Shown here piece by piece: positions 16,446 to 25,544 of a DNA stretch of 64,000 nt. Origin of the DNA: an uncultured Lachnospiraceae bacterium (GTDB lineage: Bacteria; Bacillota; Clostridia; Lachnospirales; Lachnospiraceae); contig CAMRSM010000001.1 of NCBI GenBank assembly GCA_947053345.1, positions 165,888 to 229,887 of the forward strand. The letters are read 5' to 3'. A model generated the notes under the pieces. The model ran no database searches. It saw only the letters and a list, made by a program, of their open reading frames with translations, and was not told the origin of the DNA. Position numbers and translations under genes: made by a program. Position 1 is the stretch's first letter; every line of letters starts with the position of its first letter.

Positions 16446-18632
16446 ATGAGGAAGACATATCAGAAATTGGTAGCAGGCGGGTTGATTGTGGCACTTTCGG
16501 CGGGGGCAACGTTTCTGTATGCAGGAAACCGCGTGGATGCCGGGACAGACGGCGCGGTGACGGTCGGGGTGAGTTCCGAGCCAGAGTTTTCCGTCACAAA
16601 GACAAAGAGTGCGCTTGGGATGACAAAGAAGGAAGTAGTGTATGTATTTACGGGAACGGACGGGAAGGAAAATAAGATCGTGGTCACGGATACGCTGACC
16701 AACCCAGATGCCCTTACTAGCCTTCCCGACATCACAAGCTTAAAGGATATTGTCAATGTCAAGGGGAACGAAGGCTTCGCACAAAACGGGAACAGCCTGA
16801 CTTGGCAGGCGGACGGCAGTGATATCACATACCGCGGTACAGCGCAGGAGGCGGCCCCGGTCGGTGTTAGGGTAACATATTTCCTTGACGGGAAGGAGAT
16901 TTCCGCGCAGGAGCTTTGCGGGAAGTCCGGCAAGGTGACAATCCGTTTTGATTATTACAACAACCGCAAAGAAACTGCTACGGTGGACGGTAAGCAGGAG
17001 GAGATCGTTGTGCCGTTTGCGATGGCGACGGCGGTACTTCTTGATGAGGAGAAATTCACCAATATTGAAGTGACGCGCGGCAGGCTGCTGCATGAGGGCA
17101 ATGTCTGTGCGGCAGTCTTAGTCGGGATGCCGGGGGTAGCACAAAGCCTTGGCCTGCCGGAAGATTACGCGGCAGATTATGCCGAGATTACGGCGGACAT
17201 GGTGGATTTCTCCCTGACCAACACATTTACGGTGGCGACCAACAGCCTGTTTTCGGGGCTTGCACTTGACGGTGAGGGAAATCTGGATTCCCTTGGAAGC
17301 GCCTTTGCAAAGCTTGGCGATGCGACGGATGCGTTGGTGGACGGCACAGTGAAATTAAAGGACGGCGCATCGGAACTTTTTGAAGGTGCACAGGAACTGG
17401 AAGATGGTGCCGGAAAGTTAAAGGACGGTGCAAATACCCTTTCTGCGGGTGCGGCGACACTTTCCGGGAATCTGCTGGTGCTTGCGGCGGGCGCGAAGGA
17501 CCTCAACGGCGGGGCGGGAAGTCTTTCGGCGGGGCTTGACAGCTTTGTGGCAGGGGTTAAGAGTGCGAAGAAGGGTTCCGCGGCGTTAGCGGCAGGCAGC
17601 AAAACATTGGAAGACGGTACAGCACAGTTTGAAGCGGGTTTTGAGGCGGCAGGGGAGGGTGTTTTTTCCCTTGCGGCGGGCAGCAGGGAACTGTCTGGCG
17701 GAGCCTGTCGGGTACAGGACGGTGTTGCCGGCTTAAACAGTGGGGTTGGGCAGCTTTTAGATGGAATTAAAAATCTGGATGCAGGGGTGGATAAGGCGTA
17801 TGCTTCCCTCGACGCAACGATTTCATACAACAGGCAGGTGCTTGAGGGGCTGACCGGATTTGTAAAGGCCTACGGGGCGAACTTGGATGCGGAGACGGTG
17901 GCTTCCTTACAGACGATGATCGGGACATTGCAGCAGACGGTCACGGCACAACAGCAGATCGCGGACAGCATGGCCGGTGAGGGTGCGCTAAAGAGCGGCG
18001 TGAAAGCACTTTTGGACGGCACGGCAAGTTTACGTGCGGGCGGTACCGAACTTGCGGCAGGGACAAAAACACTTGCCGAGGGTGCGAAAGCACTGGATGA
18101 GGGGATCATTGCGTTTTCCGGGAAGCTCCCGCAGTTAGCCGAAGGGTTTACGGTGCTGTCGGATGGCATCCGTAAGCTTGCGGGCGGGGCGGAAGAGCTT
18201 GATGCGGGGCTTGCACAGCTGGAAGCGGCAGGAGGACAATTAACGGCGGGCGCGGGCAGCCTGTGTGATGGCGCAAAGGAGCTTGCAAGCGGCGCAGATG
18301 CCTTGGCAGAGGGCAGCATTGCCTTAAAGGACGGCGCACGGGAGCTGGCGGACGGCACAGGCGATCTCCTTGAAGGCGCAGGGAAATTAAAGGACGGCGC
18401 AAAGGAACTCGCGGACGGTACGGCAACACTTGCGGATGGTATGGCAGAATACAGCAGCGAAGGGATCGGAAAGCTCCTTGACGCGCTTGATGATGCGGAA
18501 CTGACCAGCGTATATGCGAGGCTTGACGCGATGATCGACGCGGCAGGGCAGTATAAGAGCTTTACCGGGGTGAGCGATGAGATGGACGGAAGTGTGACCT
18601 TCCTGATCCGGACGGAGAGTGTGGGAAAATAA
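16446..18632 (+). CDS. Exported xxxLxxG heptad-repeat protein, MMPL partner
   Basis: A protein of 728 residues with an N-terminal signal peptide (KLVAGGLIVALSAGATFLYA). Residues 35 to 260 form a beta-rich domain. From about residue 280 it consists of dozens of seven-residue repeats of the type LxDGAxELxxGA, which predict long amphipathic helices. The repeats match the X-X-X-Leu-X-X-Gly heptads known from YhgE/Pip-type membrane proteins, often encoded beside MMPL transporters. A 150-residue stretch without repeats interrupts them near residue 470. It probably spans the cell wall and works with the transporter; that is inference. ATG 16446 is chosen because the signal peptide follows. Confidence 0.8.
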   Translation: MRKTYQKLVAGGLIVALSAGATFLYAGNRVDAGTDGAVTVGVSSEPEFSVTKTKSALGMTKKEVVYVFTGTDGKENKIVVTDTLTNPDALTSLPDITSLKDIVNVKGNEGFAQNGNSLTWQADGSDITYRGTAQEAAPVGVRVTYFLDGKEISAQELCGKSGKVTIRFDYYNNRKETATVDGKQEEIVVPFAMATAVLLDEEKFTNIEVTRGRLLHEGNVCAAVLVGMPGVAQSLGLPEDYAADYAEITADMVDFSLTNTFTVATNSLFSGLALDGEGNLDSLGSAFAKLGDATDALVDGTVKLKDGASELFEGAQELEDGAGKLKDGANTLSAGAATLSGNLLVLAAGAKDLNGGAGSLSAGLDSFVAGVKSAKKGSAALAAGSKTLEDGTAQFEAGFEAAGEGVFSLAAGSRELSGGACRVQDGVAGLNSGVGQLLDGIKNLDAGVDKAYASLDATISYNRQVLEGLTGFVKAYGANLDAETVASLQTMIGTLQQTVTAQQQIADSMAGEGALKSGVKALLDGTASLRAGGTELAAGTKTLAEGAKALDEGIIAFSGKLPQLAEGFTVLSDGIRKLAGGAEELDAGLAQLEAAGGQLTAGAGSLCDGAKELASGADALAEGSIALKDGARELADGTGDLLEGAGKLKDGAKELADGTATLADGMAEYSSEGIGKLLDALDDAELTSVYARLDAMIDAAGQYKSFTGVSDEMDGSVTFLIRTESVGK

Positions 18633-18652
18633 AGTTCGTTTTGGTTGGAAGC

Positions 18653-18697
18653 TGCGGCATGGAACCTTGGAAGAGGAAACCCGTGCCGCATTTTTTT
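18653..18697 (+). terminator. Terminator after the MMPL operon
   Basis: A 10-bp stem, tgcggcatgg (18653-18662) with ccgtgccgca (18681-18690), is followed by seven T. The next ~190 bases to 18892 hold only a possible TATAAT box (18868-18873). Confidence 0.8.
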
Positions 18698-18892
18698 GAT
18701 GCATCCCCAAAAAATAAAGCAGGGGATTTCCTCCCTTGCTCTGATCCTATGATAGCATATTTTTCATGAAAGTTCAAGACTTGCATTTTTCCTCTCATAT
18801 GATAAGGTATTAAAGACGGAAAATAGCGGGATATAGCAGCAAAAAAATTGATTTCCGGAAAAAAGGATATAATACGGAAAAAGGAGGAAAGT

Positions 18893-20314
18893 ATGGAAGA
18901 TCGGATGACGGAGGCAGAACGGATGGATGCGCTCTATGACCTTTCCACGGCGTGGCGGGCGGCGGGGGAGATTTTCCCGTATTTTGAGGAGAAGGAGATG
19001 GATTGGGACGCGGTGTACGGGGAGTATTTGCCGCGTGTGTTTTCTGTGGTGACGAAAAAAGAATTCCATCTTCTGATGGCGGAATTTTTAAACCGGCTGG
19101 GGGACGGACATACGGATTACCGATTTCCGAGAGAACTGGTGCAGGAAGCGGGTTATCTCCCGTTCCACCTGGTTTATTTGGACGGCGGCTGGCATATCAG
19201 GGAGATTCCTGCGGGAAAGGAAGAATTCCTTCTGGCAAAAGTTACCGCAGTAAACGGCGTAAAGATGCCGGACTTTCTTTCGGAGTGCTTCCGCTACATC
19301 TACCATATCGGGGATTATGCCAATCCGGGAAAGCTGGAAGAAATCATGCCGTTTTTGTTAAAAAAATCAGAAAATGTATTGACAACTTCCAATGGGATGT
19401 TCCGGTTTGATCTGTTGCGGGAGGCCGCAGAGCTGGTCGGGATAACGGAATGTGTGCAAAATTCCGGGGAAGGGGAAGAAGCAGGAGAGTTGAAAAATGA
19501 CGGAAATCCGAACCGACGGGGAGGACGGAGCGGGGATGGTACATGGATGCCGAAATACCGGCGTATTTCCAAAGGAAATACGGAGATCCGCATTTATGAA
19601 GGGAACATCCTGTATGCTCGCATGGATGATTTTTTGCATCCGGGGGCGGCAGGGGAGATTGCGGAGGCGCTTTCCGGCATGGACTCCCCTGATGGGGTGA
19701 TCCTTGATATCCGGGAAAATATCGGCGGGATGACGGCATATGCGGCGCGGGTAGCGGAATTATTTATCGCGGGGGAGTTTTCCGGCTGCCGGAAGAAGAC
19801 GAGGCAGATGAAGGGGATTGACGTATCCTCCGCAAGCCAATATATTGGTATGTGTGCGGAACAGATCGAAAAATGCGTGGCGGACGGCCTCTGTACGAAA
19901 GAGGAGGTGGAGCGCTGCCTGCGCACAGGAAAGAATATGTATTATTACGAATATCAGGATTTCTTTGGCACGCAGGGGAAGGCGGCAATGTATGACGGAC
20001 CGGTAGTCCTGCTTACCTCGCGTGGGACGATCTCGGCGGCGGAGGATTTTACCGCCATGTTTAAAAGTAACTGCCGGGCAACCCTGATCGGCGCACCGAC
20101 TCTCGGCACGACCGGGACACCGTTTTTAAAACGCCTCCGTCTGGGCGGCGCTTTCCGGATCTGTTCGGTCGGATACCGGCTGTTGGACGGCACGGAGTTT
20201 ATCGGAAAGGGAATCCTGCCGGATATTTATCTGGAGGGGGATGCAAAGGATACCGCGTACGGAAGGGATGTGGTTCTTGCGAAGGCGTTTGCATTATGCA
20301 GCAATCCCAAATAA
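18893..20314 (+). CDS. S41-type (C-terminal-processing/tricorn-like) peptidase family protein
   Basis: A 473-residue protein with an S41 catalytic domain in its C-terminal half. GVILDIRENIGGMTAYAARVAELF is the DxRxNxGG segment of the family. VVLLTSRGTISAAEDFTAMFKS carries the candidate nucleophile serine, followed by GAPTLGTTGTP. The N-terminal half includes an HLLMAEFLNRLGDGHTDYRF segment, seen in helical N-terminal domains of S41 proteins. There is no signal peptide, so it appears cytosolic. A linker near residues 205-225 is Glu- and Gly-rich. ATG 18893 follows aaggagg. Confidence 0.78.
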   Translation: MEDRMTEAERMDALYDLSTAWRAAGEIFPYFEEKEMDWDAVYGEYLPRVFSVVTKKEFHLLMAEFLNRLGDGHTDYRFPRELVQEAGYLPFHLVYLDGGWHIREIPAGKEEFLLAKVTAVNGVKMPDFLSECFRYIYHIGDYANPGKLEEIMPFLLKKSENVLTTSNGMFRFDLLREAAELVGITECVQNSGEGEEAGELKNDGNPNRRGGRSGDGTWMPKYRRISKGNTEIRIYEGNILYARMDDFLHPGAAGEIAEALSGMDSPDGVILDIRENIGGMTAYAARVAELFIAGEFSGCRKKTRQMKGIDVSSASQYIGMCAEQIEKCVADGLCTKEEVERCLRTGKNMYYYEYQDFFGTQGKAAMYDGPVVLLTSRGTISAAEDFTAMFKSNCRATLIGAPTLGTTGTPFLKRLRLGGAFRICSVGYRLLDGTEFIGKGILPDIYLEGDAKDTAYGRDVVLAKAFALCSNPK

Positions 20315-20446
20315 TCTATCGTGGACTTATGCGGGTGCATATGATAAAATATCCTGCGGAACATAAGGTTTTGCGGGGAAAGGGTTCCCGTCTTTTACGT
20401 GGGATACCATTTTTTGCGGACAAGTTTTGGGCAGGGGGGAGCAGTT

Positions 20447-21121
20447 ATGGATTATAAGATCATGATCATAGAGGACGATGCCGGCATTGCCACAGCCATC
20501 GCTGACCGCGCCGCGGCATGGGGCTTTGTGGTGTGCTGTGCGCAGGATTTCCGCAACGTCACTGCGGAATTCGCAGAATTTTCGCCGCAGCTTGTGCTGC
20601 TTGACATTGTGCTGCCGTTTTACAACGGCTATCACTGGTGCGCCGAACTTCGGAAAATATCGGATGTACCGATCATTTTTCTCTCCTCCGCGTCCGACAA
20701 TATGAACATTGTCATGGCGATGAATATGGGGGCGGATGATTTTATCGCCAAACCCTTTGATATGGACGTGCTTATTTTAAAAATCCAGGCGCTTCTGCGC
20801 CGCAGTTACGCTTTTGCGCCGCAGGCCCCTTTCCTGGAGCATAACGGGGCAATCTTAAATATGGCGGATCAGACGCTTTCCACGAAGGAACAGAAAATTG
20901 ACCTGACGAAAAATGAGTACCGTATCCTGCTGACGCTGCTTCGGAGCAGGGGGCAGGTGGTGAGCCGCGAGCGGCTGATGGAAGAACTCTGGGAGTCGGA
21001 AAGTTTTGTCGATGAGAATACGCTGACCGTCAATGTGAACCGGCTGCGGAAAAAACTTTCTGCGGCAGGGCTTTCCGGGTTCATCACGACAAAATTCGGG
21101 GTGGGGTATCTGGTGCAGTAA
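20447..21121 (+). CDS. BceR-like response regulator
   Basis: A response regulator of 224 residues of the OmpR family. The receiver has the acidic pair in MIIEDD, the phospho-acceptor in LVLLDIVLPFYNG and lysine in FIAKPFDMD. The DNA-binding domain ends with VNRLRKKLSAAGLSGFITTKFGVGYLV. Together with the kinase and transporter that follow it gives the order BceR-BceS-BceA-BceB, known for sensing and removing cell-wall-active peptides such as bacitracin. ATG 20447 is chosen over the ORF track start 20399 because it lines up with the family and has a G-rich RBS. Confidence 0.88.
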   Translation: MDYKIMIIEDDAGIATAIADRAAAWGFVVCCAQDFRNVTAEFAEFSPQLVLLDIVLPFYNGYHWCAELRKISDVPIIFLSSASDNMNIVMAMNMGADDFIAKPFDMDVLILKIQALLRRSYAFAPQAPFLEHNGAILNMADQTLSTKEQKIDLTKNEYRILLTLLRSRGQVVSRERLMEELWESESFVDENTLTVNVNRLRKKLSAAGLSGFITTKFGVGYLVQ

Positions 21122-21210
21122 AGGACGGAATGGAAAAAAAGACTGGTGGGTCAAAAGCAGCTGTTTTTGCAGAGGGAAGAAGCAGTGCAGGAAGGGTGTG
21201 AAGGATTGTT

Positions 21211-22200
21211 ATGGGTTTGTACAAAATGTATTTGAGGCAGCACCGCAGGCTGATTGCTGTATTTTTCATTTTTTGCGCGATTTTTCTTGTTGTGTTCGCA
21301 CTCTACCGTCTGCCGATTGGCGCGGTACTTTATCCAATGCTGCTCTGTGCGGTACTGGGCGGCGGTATCATGGTGTTTGATTACCAAAGGGCGGTCCGCA
21401 AGCATGGGCGGCTTAAGGAATTGGCGATGCGCAGCGCGGAACTGATGGAGGGTTTTTTTGAGAGTGAGAACTGGCTGGAGGCGGATTACCGGAAAATCAT
21501 CGAGGCGCTCAGGGAACAGCTTCGCTCGGCAAAAGATACGATGAATGCAAATTACTCGGACATGGTGGATTATTATACGATCTGGGTGCATCAGGTCAAA
21601 ACACCGATTGCGGCGCTGCGCCTGTACCTTGAGGGGGAGGATTCGGAAAATGCCAGAAAGATGCGCGAGGAGGTATTCCGGATTGAGCAGTATGTCGGGA
21701 TGGTGCTGGCATTCCTGCGCCTTGACTCCGATTCAACGGATTATATTTTTGCGGAATATGACCTGGATGAAATTGTGCGCGCCGCGGTCAAAAAATTTGC
21801 AGGGCAGTTTATACGGAAAAAAATCTCCCTGATTTACGAACCGCTTGGGATCAAGGTGGTGACAGATGAGAAATGGCTCTCGCTCTGCATTGAGCAGATT
21901 CTCTCCAATGCGTTGAAATACACAAGGAGCGGAAGTGTTACAATCAGGCTTGACGGCGCGTGGGTTCTTACGGTGCGGGATACCGGTATCGGGATTGCAC
22001 CGGAAGATCTGCCGCGCGTCTTTGAAAAGGGATACACCGGTTATCACGGCAGGGAGGACAAGAAAGCAAGCGGGATCGGGCTGTATCTGTGCCGGAGGAT
22101 CTGTGAAAATCTGGGACATTCGATTTCTGTCACTTCATGTTTTGGGGAAGGGACAAATGTGCGGATTGATTTGGAGCAAAAAGGGGTGCGGGTGGAATGA
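21211..22200 (+). CDS. BceS-like intramembrane-sensing histidine kinase
   Basis: A histidine kinase of 329 residues. Two N-terminal membrane helices (residues 14-34 and 38-54) are joined by only a few residues, so there is no outside sensor domain, as in BceS. The phospho-histidine is in YYTIWVHQVKTPIAALRL, the form typical of this subfamily. An N-box (IEQILSNALKYT) and G-boxes (DTGIGI, ASGIGLYLCRRICENLG) complete the ATPase domain. In known systems the kinase senses transport flux through its partner ABC permease, encoded just downstream. Confidence 0.9.
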   Translation: MGLYKMYLRQHRRLIAVFFIFCAIFLVVFALYRLPIGAVLYPMLLCAVLGGGIMVFDYQRAVRKHGRLKELAMRSAELMEGFFESENWLEADYRKIIEALREQLRSAKDTMNANYSDMVDYYTIWVHQVKTPIAALRLYLEGEDSENARKMREEVFRIEQYVGMVLAFLRLDSDSTDYIFAEYDLDEIVRAAVKKFAGQFIRKKISLIYEPLGIKVVTDEKWLSLCIEQILSNALKYTRSGSVTIRLDGAWVLTVRDTGIGIAPEDLPRVFEKGYTGYHGREDKKASGIGLYLCRRICENLGHSISVTSCFGEGTNVRIDLEQKGVRVE

Positions 22201-22214
22201 TTTCCAAATACCTT

Positions 22215-22230
22215 CTTACAACAATGTAAG
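22215..22230 (+). promoter_or_regulatory. BceR-type operator upstream of the ABC transporter
   Basis: The inverted repeat cttaca-acaa-tgtaag fits the TNACA-N4-TGTAA form reported for BceR-type regulators. A possible -10 box, tagaat, lies at 22283-22288 with no good -35, as for an activated promoter. The adjacent response regulator is the expected binder. Confidence 0.7.
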
Positions 22231-22238
22231 ATTTCGTG

Positions 22239-22280
22239 GGAAAATGTAAGCCGATTCGATGGCGTACATTTTCCTTTTTT
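22239..22280 (+). terminator. Terminator-like hairpin between kinase and ABC transporter
   Basis: ggaaaatgta (22239-22248) pairs with tacattttcc (22265-22274), with a further gcc/ggc pair inside, followed by six T. It would separate the regulator-kinase unit from the transporter unit. Its arms also carry TGTA/TACA, so it might double as a second operator half-site. Confidence 0.65.
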
Positions 22281-22421
22281 GATAGAATCATTTGCGGAGT
22301 AAAAACAGCAGATGCTACCGGCAGTGACAGGGACTTTGCGGAACTTGGAAGCGGCAGGACCCAAAACATTGCCGGAAGGAATTTTTCAGGATATAGAAAG
22401 AGGAAAGGTGGTAAACGGTAT

Positions 22422-23195
22422 ATGAGTATTTTGGAGGCGCAGAACGTCAAAAAAATTTATACGGCCAGATTTGGCGGAAACAAAGTGGAGGCGTTGAAAA
22501 ACGTATCTTTTACAGTGGAAGAGGGAGAGTATGTGGCGGTTATGGGCGAGTCCGGTTCGGGCAAAACAACGCTGCTCAATATCCTGGCGGCGCTTGATAA
22601 GCCGACGGCCGGCAGGGTGCTGCTTGACGGGCAGGATATCGGGGCGATAAAGGAGTCTGCGGTGGCGGCATTCCGCAGGAATAACCTTGGCTTTGTATTT
22701 CAGGATTTCAACCTGCTCGATACCTTTTCGCTCGAGGACAATATCTACCTCCCGCTCGTCCTGATGGGCAGGCGCTACGATGAAATGCACAACCGCCTGA
22801 TGCCGATCGCCGACCGGCTTGGGATTTCAGATCTCCTCAAAAAATATCCTTACGAAGTTTCCGGCGGGCAGAAACAGCGCGCGGCGGTCGCAAGGACTTT
22901 GATTACAAGGCCGAAATTGGTGCTTGCCGACGAGCCGACCGGGGCGCTTGATTCAAAATCAACCGATGAGCTGCTTGATATTTTTGGGGATGTCAACCGT
23001 ATGGGGCAGACCATCGTGATGGTAACACATTCCGTCAAGGCAGCAAGCCGTGCAGGGCGCGTTATGTTCATCCGCGACGGCGAAGTGTTCCACCAGATTT
23101 ACCGGGGGAACAGCACGAACGAGGAACTTTACCAGAAAATTTCAGATACGCTGACGCTGCTTGCCAACCGCAAGACCAGTGCGGCGATCGGCTAG
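22422..23195 (+). CDS. BceA-like ABC transporter ATPase
   Basis: The ATPase subunit of a Bce-type (MacB-family) ABC transporter, 257 residues. Walker A is GESGSGKTT, the signature is EVSGGQKQRAAVARTL, and Walker B is LVLADEPTGALD, followed by VMVTHSVKAASRAGRV. The protein begins MSILEAQNVKKIYTARFGGN; the ORF track start at 22236 falls in the regulatory region. It works with the following 10-helix permease to protect the lipid II cycle from peptide antibiotics and to signal to the kinase. Confidence 0.92.
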   Translation: MSILEAQNVKKIYTARFGGNKVEALKNVSFTVEEGEYVAVMGESGSGKTTLLNILAALDKPTAGRVLLDGQDIGAIKESAVAAFRRNNLGFVFQDFNLLDTFSLEDNIYLPLVLMGRRYDEMHNRLMPIADRLGISDLLKKYPYEVSGGQKQRAAVARTLITRPKLVLADEPTGALDSKSTDELLDIFGDVNRMGQTIVMVTHSVKAASRAGRVMFIRDGEVFHQIYRGNSTNEELYQKISDTLTLLANRKTSAAIG

Positions 23196-23211
23196 GGAAG
23201 GGGGCAATATA

Positions 23212-25263
23212 ATGAAACATACAATATACCCGAGGCTGGCGTGGACCGGCATCCGCAAGAACGGGCGGTTGTACCTGCCCTATATCCTGACCTGCATCGG
23301 GATGGTGGTCATGTTCTATATCGTGTCATTCCTTTCCGCAAGCGATTATATCGGTAGCTGCAAGGGCGGGGATCAGATGCAGCTAGTTCTGCAGTTTGGC
23401 TGCGGTGTGATTGGATTTTTTTCGGCGCTGTTTTTGTTCTATACCAATTCCTTCTTGATGCGCCGCAGGAAAAAGGAATTTGGGCTTTACAATATCCTTG
23501 GCATGGGCAAGTGGAACATCGCGCGTGTGCTTTTGTGGGAGACTGCCATGATCGCTGGTATCTCGCTCTTGTCGGGGTTGGCGCTCGGTGTGCTGCTCTC
23601 AAAGGTCGCGGAGCTCTGCATGGTGAATATCCTGCAGGCGGATGCCATGTTTTTTATAAGTGTTGATGCGGCGGGCATCCTGCACACCGCTGTGCTCTTT
23701 TCCATCATCTTTCTGCTCATTCTTGCCAATGCCCTAAGGCAGCTTCATTTTGCGAACCCGATTGAGCTTTTGCACAGCGAGAATACCGGGGAGCGCCCGC
23801 CGAAGGCAAACTGGCTGTTTGCGGTGGTCGGCGTGGCACTGCTTGGCGGGGCTTACTATCTCGCGGTAACGCTGGAAAACCCGATCGAGGTCATGATGCT
23901 GTTCTTTGTTGCCGTGATTATGGTGATTGCCGCGACCTACCTGCTTTTTATGGCGGGTTCGGTCGCAATCTGCAAAGTGTTGCAGCGGAATAAAAAGTAT
24001 TATTACCGCACGAACCATTTTGTTTCCGTTTCCTCGATGGTCTACCGCATGAAGCGCAACGGAGCGGGGCTTGCCTCCATCTGTATCCTGTGCACGATGG
24101 TGCTTGTTATGGTGTCCTCGACTGTCTGCCTGTATGTCGGCAAGGAGGAGGGCATGCGCACGCGCTACCCGAGGGATATTAATTTTTATGCGCGGGCGGA
24201 TCAGTTTTCCGCTTTTTCCTCGGTTAAGGCAAAGGGGCTTCGGGAAATTTTTTCACAGGTGCTAAAGGAGCGCGGGCAGACCAAGAAAAATTTCATGGAT
24301 TACCGCCGCGGGGAAACTTCCGCGGTTGAGAAGGACGGCATATTTTGGACGGAGGATCCGGGCGTGTATGGCTCGGACATCGGGAAATTATGGCAGGTCT
24401 ATCTGGTGCCGCTTGAGGATTACAACAGTATTATGGGGGAGAATGAGGAACTTTCGGGGAGGGAAGTGCTGCTATATACAACAAAAAGGAATTATGAGAA
24501 GGAAGAGATATCCATTTCTAACCATGCGCCATTTACCGTAAAGAAGACCGTTGATTTTGTGGATGACGGGGAGTCAGCGATGATTGTAGTTCCATCCATA
24601 TTCCTGTTTGTCGCGGATTTTGACGCGGTGGCGGAGGAATTTTCCGGGCTTGTCAATTATGCCGGGAACCGTGCGTTTTCGCTGAAATGGGTTTATGCTT
24701 TTGACCTGAGCCTTGAAGATGAGGGGCAGGTGGAGATTATGGATGAAATCTGGGCGCGGGTGAAGCAGTATAATGAAAGCGATGTGGAGGCGAGCGTTTT
24801 TAATTCCATGCAGATCGAGGGTGCCGCGAAGGAGAGGTCCGGCTTTTATGCGTTATATGGCGGGCTGTTCTTCCTCGGAATCCTGCTTGGCATTGTCTTT
24901 GTGTTTGCGGCGGTGCTGATTATGTACTACAAGCAGGTTTCGGAAGGGTACGAGGATCAGTCCCGGTTTGAGATTATGCAGAAGGTCGGCATGACAAAGC
25001 ATGAAATTAAGAAAAGTGTGAATTCCCAGGTGATCACCGTATTTTTCCTCCCGCTTCTTGCCGCGGGGACGCATCTTGCATTCGCATTCCCGATGATAAA
25101 AAAGTGCTTGGTCTTGTTCGGGCTGCTGAATGGGAAACTGCTTGCAGTGGTGACACTTATTTGTTTTTGTATCTTTGCATTGCTGTATGTGGCTGCATAC
25201 CGGATCACGTCGCATTCGTATTATGCGATCGTGAGCGGGATGGAAGGGAAAGCGCGCGGATAA
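23212..25263 (+). CDS. BceB-like ABC transporter permease
   Basis: A membrane permease of 683 residues with the Bce layout. Four or so helices form the first FtsX-like part (SFLMRRRKKEFGLYNILGMGKWNIARVL), followed by several helices. A large extracytoplasmic domain of about 200 residues (near 310-545) comes before the last helices and a second FtsX-type region with FEIMQKVGMTKHEIKKSVNSQ. The large outer domain is the part thought to recognise the peptide or lipid complex. It starts at 23212 after ggaaggggg. A strong terminator follows. Confidence 0.92.
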   Translation: MKHTIYPRLAWTGIRKNGRLYLPYILTCIGMVVMFYIVSFLSASDYIGSCKGGDQMQLVLQFGCGVIGFFSALFLFYTNSFLMRRRKKEFGLYNILGMGKWNIARVLLWETAMIAGISLLSGLALGVLLSKVAELCMVNILQADAMFFISVDAAGILHTAVLFSIIFLLILANALRQLHFANPIELLHSENTGERPPKANWLFAVVGVALLGGAYYLAVTLENPIEVMMLFFVAVIMVIAATYLLFMAGSVAICKVLQRNKKYYYRTNHFVSVSSMVYRMKRNGAGLASICILCTMVLVMVSSTVCLYVGKEEGMRTRYPRDINFYARADQFSAFSSVKAKGLREIFSQVLKERGQTKKNFMDYRRGETSAVEKDGIFWTEDPGVYGSDIGKLWQVYLVPLEDYNSIMGENEELSGREVLLYTTKRNYEKEEISISNHAPFTVKKTVDFVDDGESAMIVVPSIFLFVADFDAVAEEFSGLVNYAGNRAFSLKWVYAFDLSLEDEGQVEIMDEIWARVKQYNESDVEASVFNSMQIEGAAKERSGFYALYGGLFFLGILLGIVFVFAAVLIMYYKQVSEGYEDQSRFEIMQKVGMTKHEIKKSVNSQVITVFFLPLLAAGTHLAFAFPMIKKCLVLFGLLNGKLLAVVTLICFCIFALLYVAAYRITSHSYYAIVSGMEGKARG

Positions 25264-25359
25264 GTGCGGCGGTATCCGGGCATCCGCAATATTTTTTCGC
25301 AGGGGGACATGAAATACTCTTGAAATCATCCGAAATGTAAGTTAAAATAAGATTCGGGA

Positions 25360-25399
25360 AAAAAGCGGCAGGGTTTTATAGCATCCCTGCCGCTTTTTT
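25360..25399 (+). terminator. Strong terminator after the Bce module
   Basis: aaaaagcggcaggg pairs perfectly with ccctgccgcttttt around a short loop, with T on the 3' side. Confidence 0.92.
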
Positions 25400-25425
25400 A
25401 ACTTATCAAAGAAGTCCTCAGTTTT

Positions 25426-25518
25426 TAAGTTGTAAAGAGGAAAGCGGCGGGGAAGGGGGAGACTTCTTTGTTGGGTTGGGGGAGCCCTATCGGACAAGCT
25501 GCGATAGCGGCATAGGGA
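25426..25518 (+). repeat. Copy A of a ~94-nt repeated, RNA-like element
   Basis: This stretch is clearly similar to 38982-39076. Shared blocks include gtaaagaggaaag, aaggggga, cttctttg, a 5-bp hairpin near gctgc/gcggc and a final catagggat. Three helices can be drawn in both copies: aaagagg with cttcttt; ttgtt with gacaa here against tgtcag with ctgaca in copy B; and gctgc with gcggc here against gctgt with gcagc. The second and third show base changes that keep pairing, which suggests a conserved RNA. It ends 26 bases before a GNAT gene. I do not recognise a named family. Confidence 0.6.
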
Positions 25519-25544
25519 TATTTATCAGGAAAGAGGGGATGACA

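Noticed and set aside
17177-18691. Ser/Pro/Ala-rich minus-strand frames opposite the heptad-repeat gene
   Set aside because: Antisense reading of a repeated sequence gives long open frames by periodicity; there are no RBS or domains.
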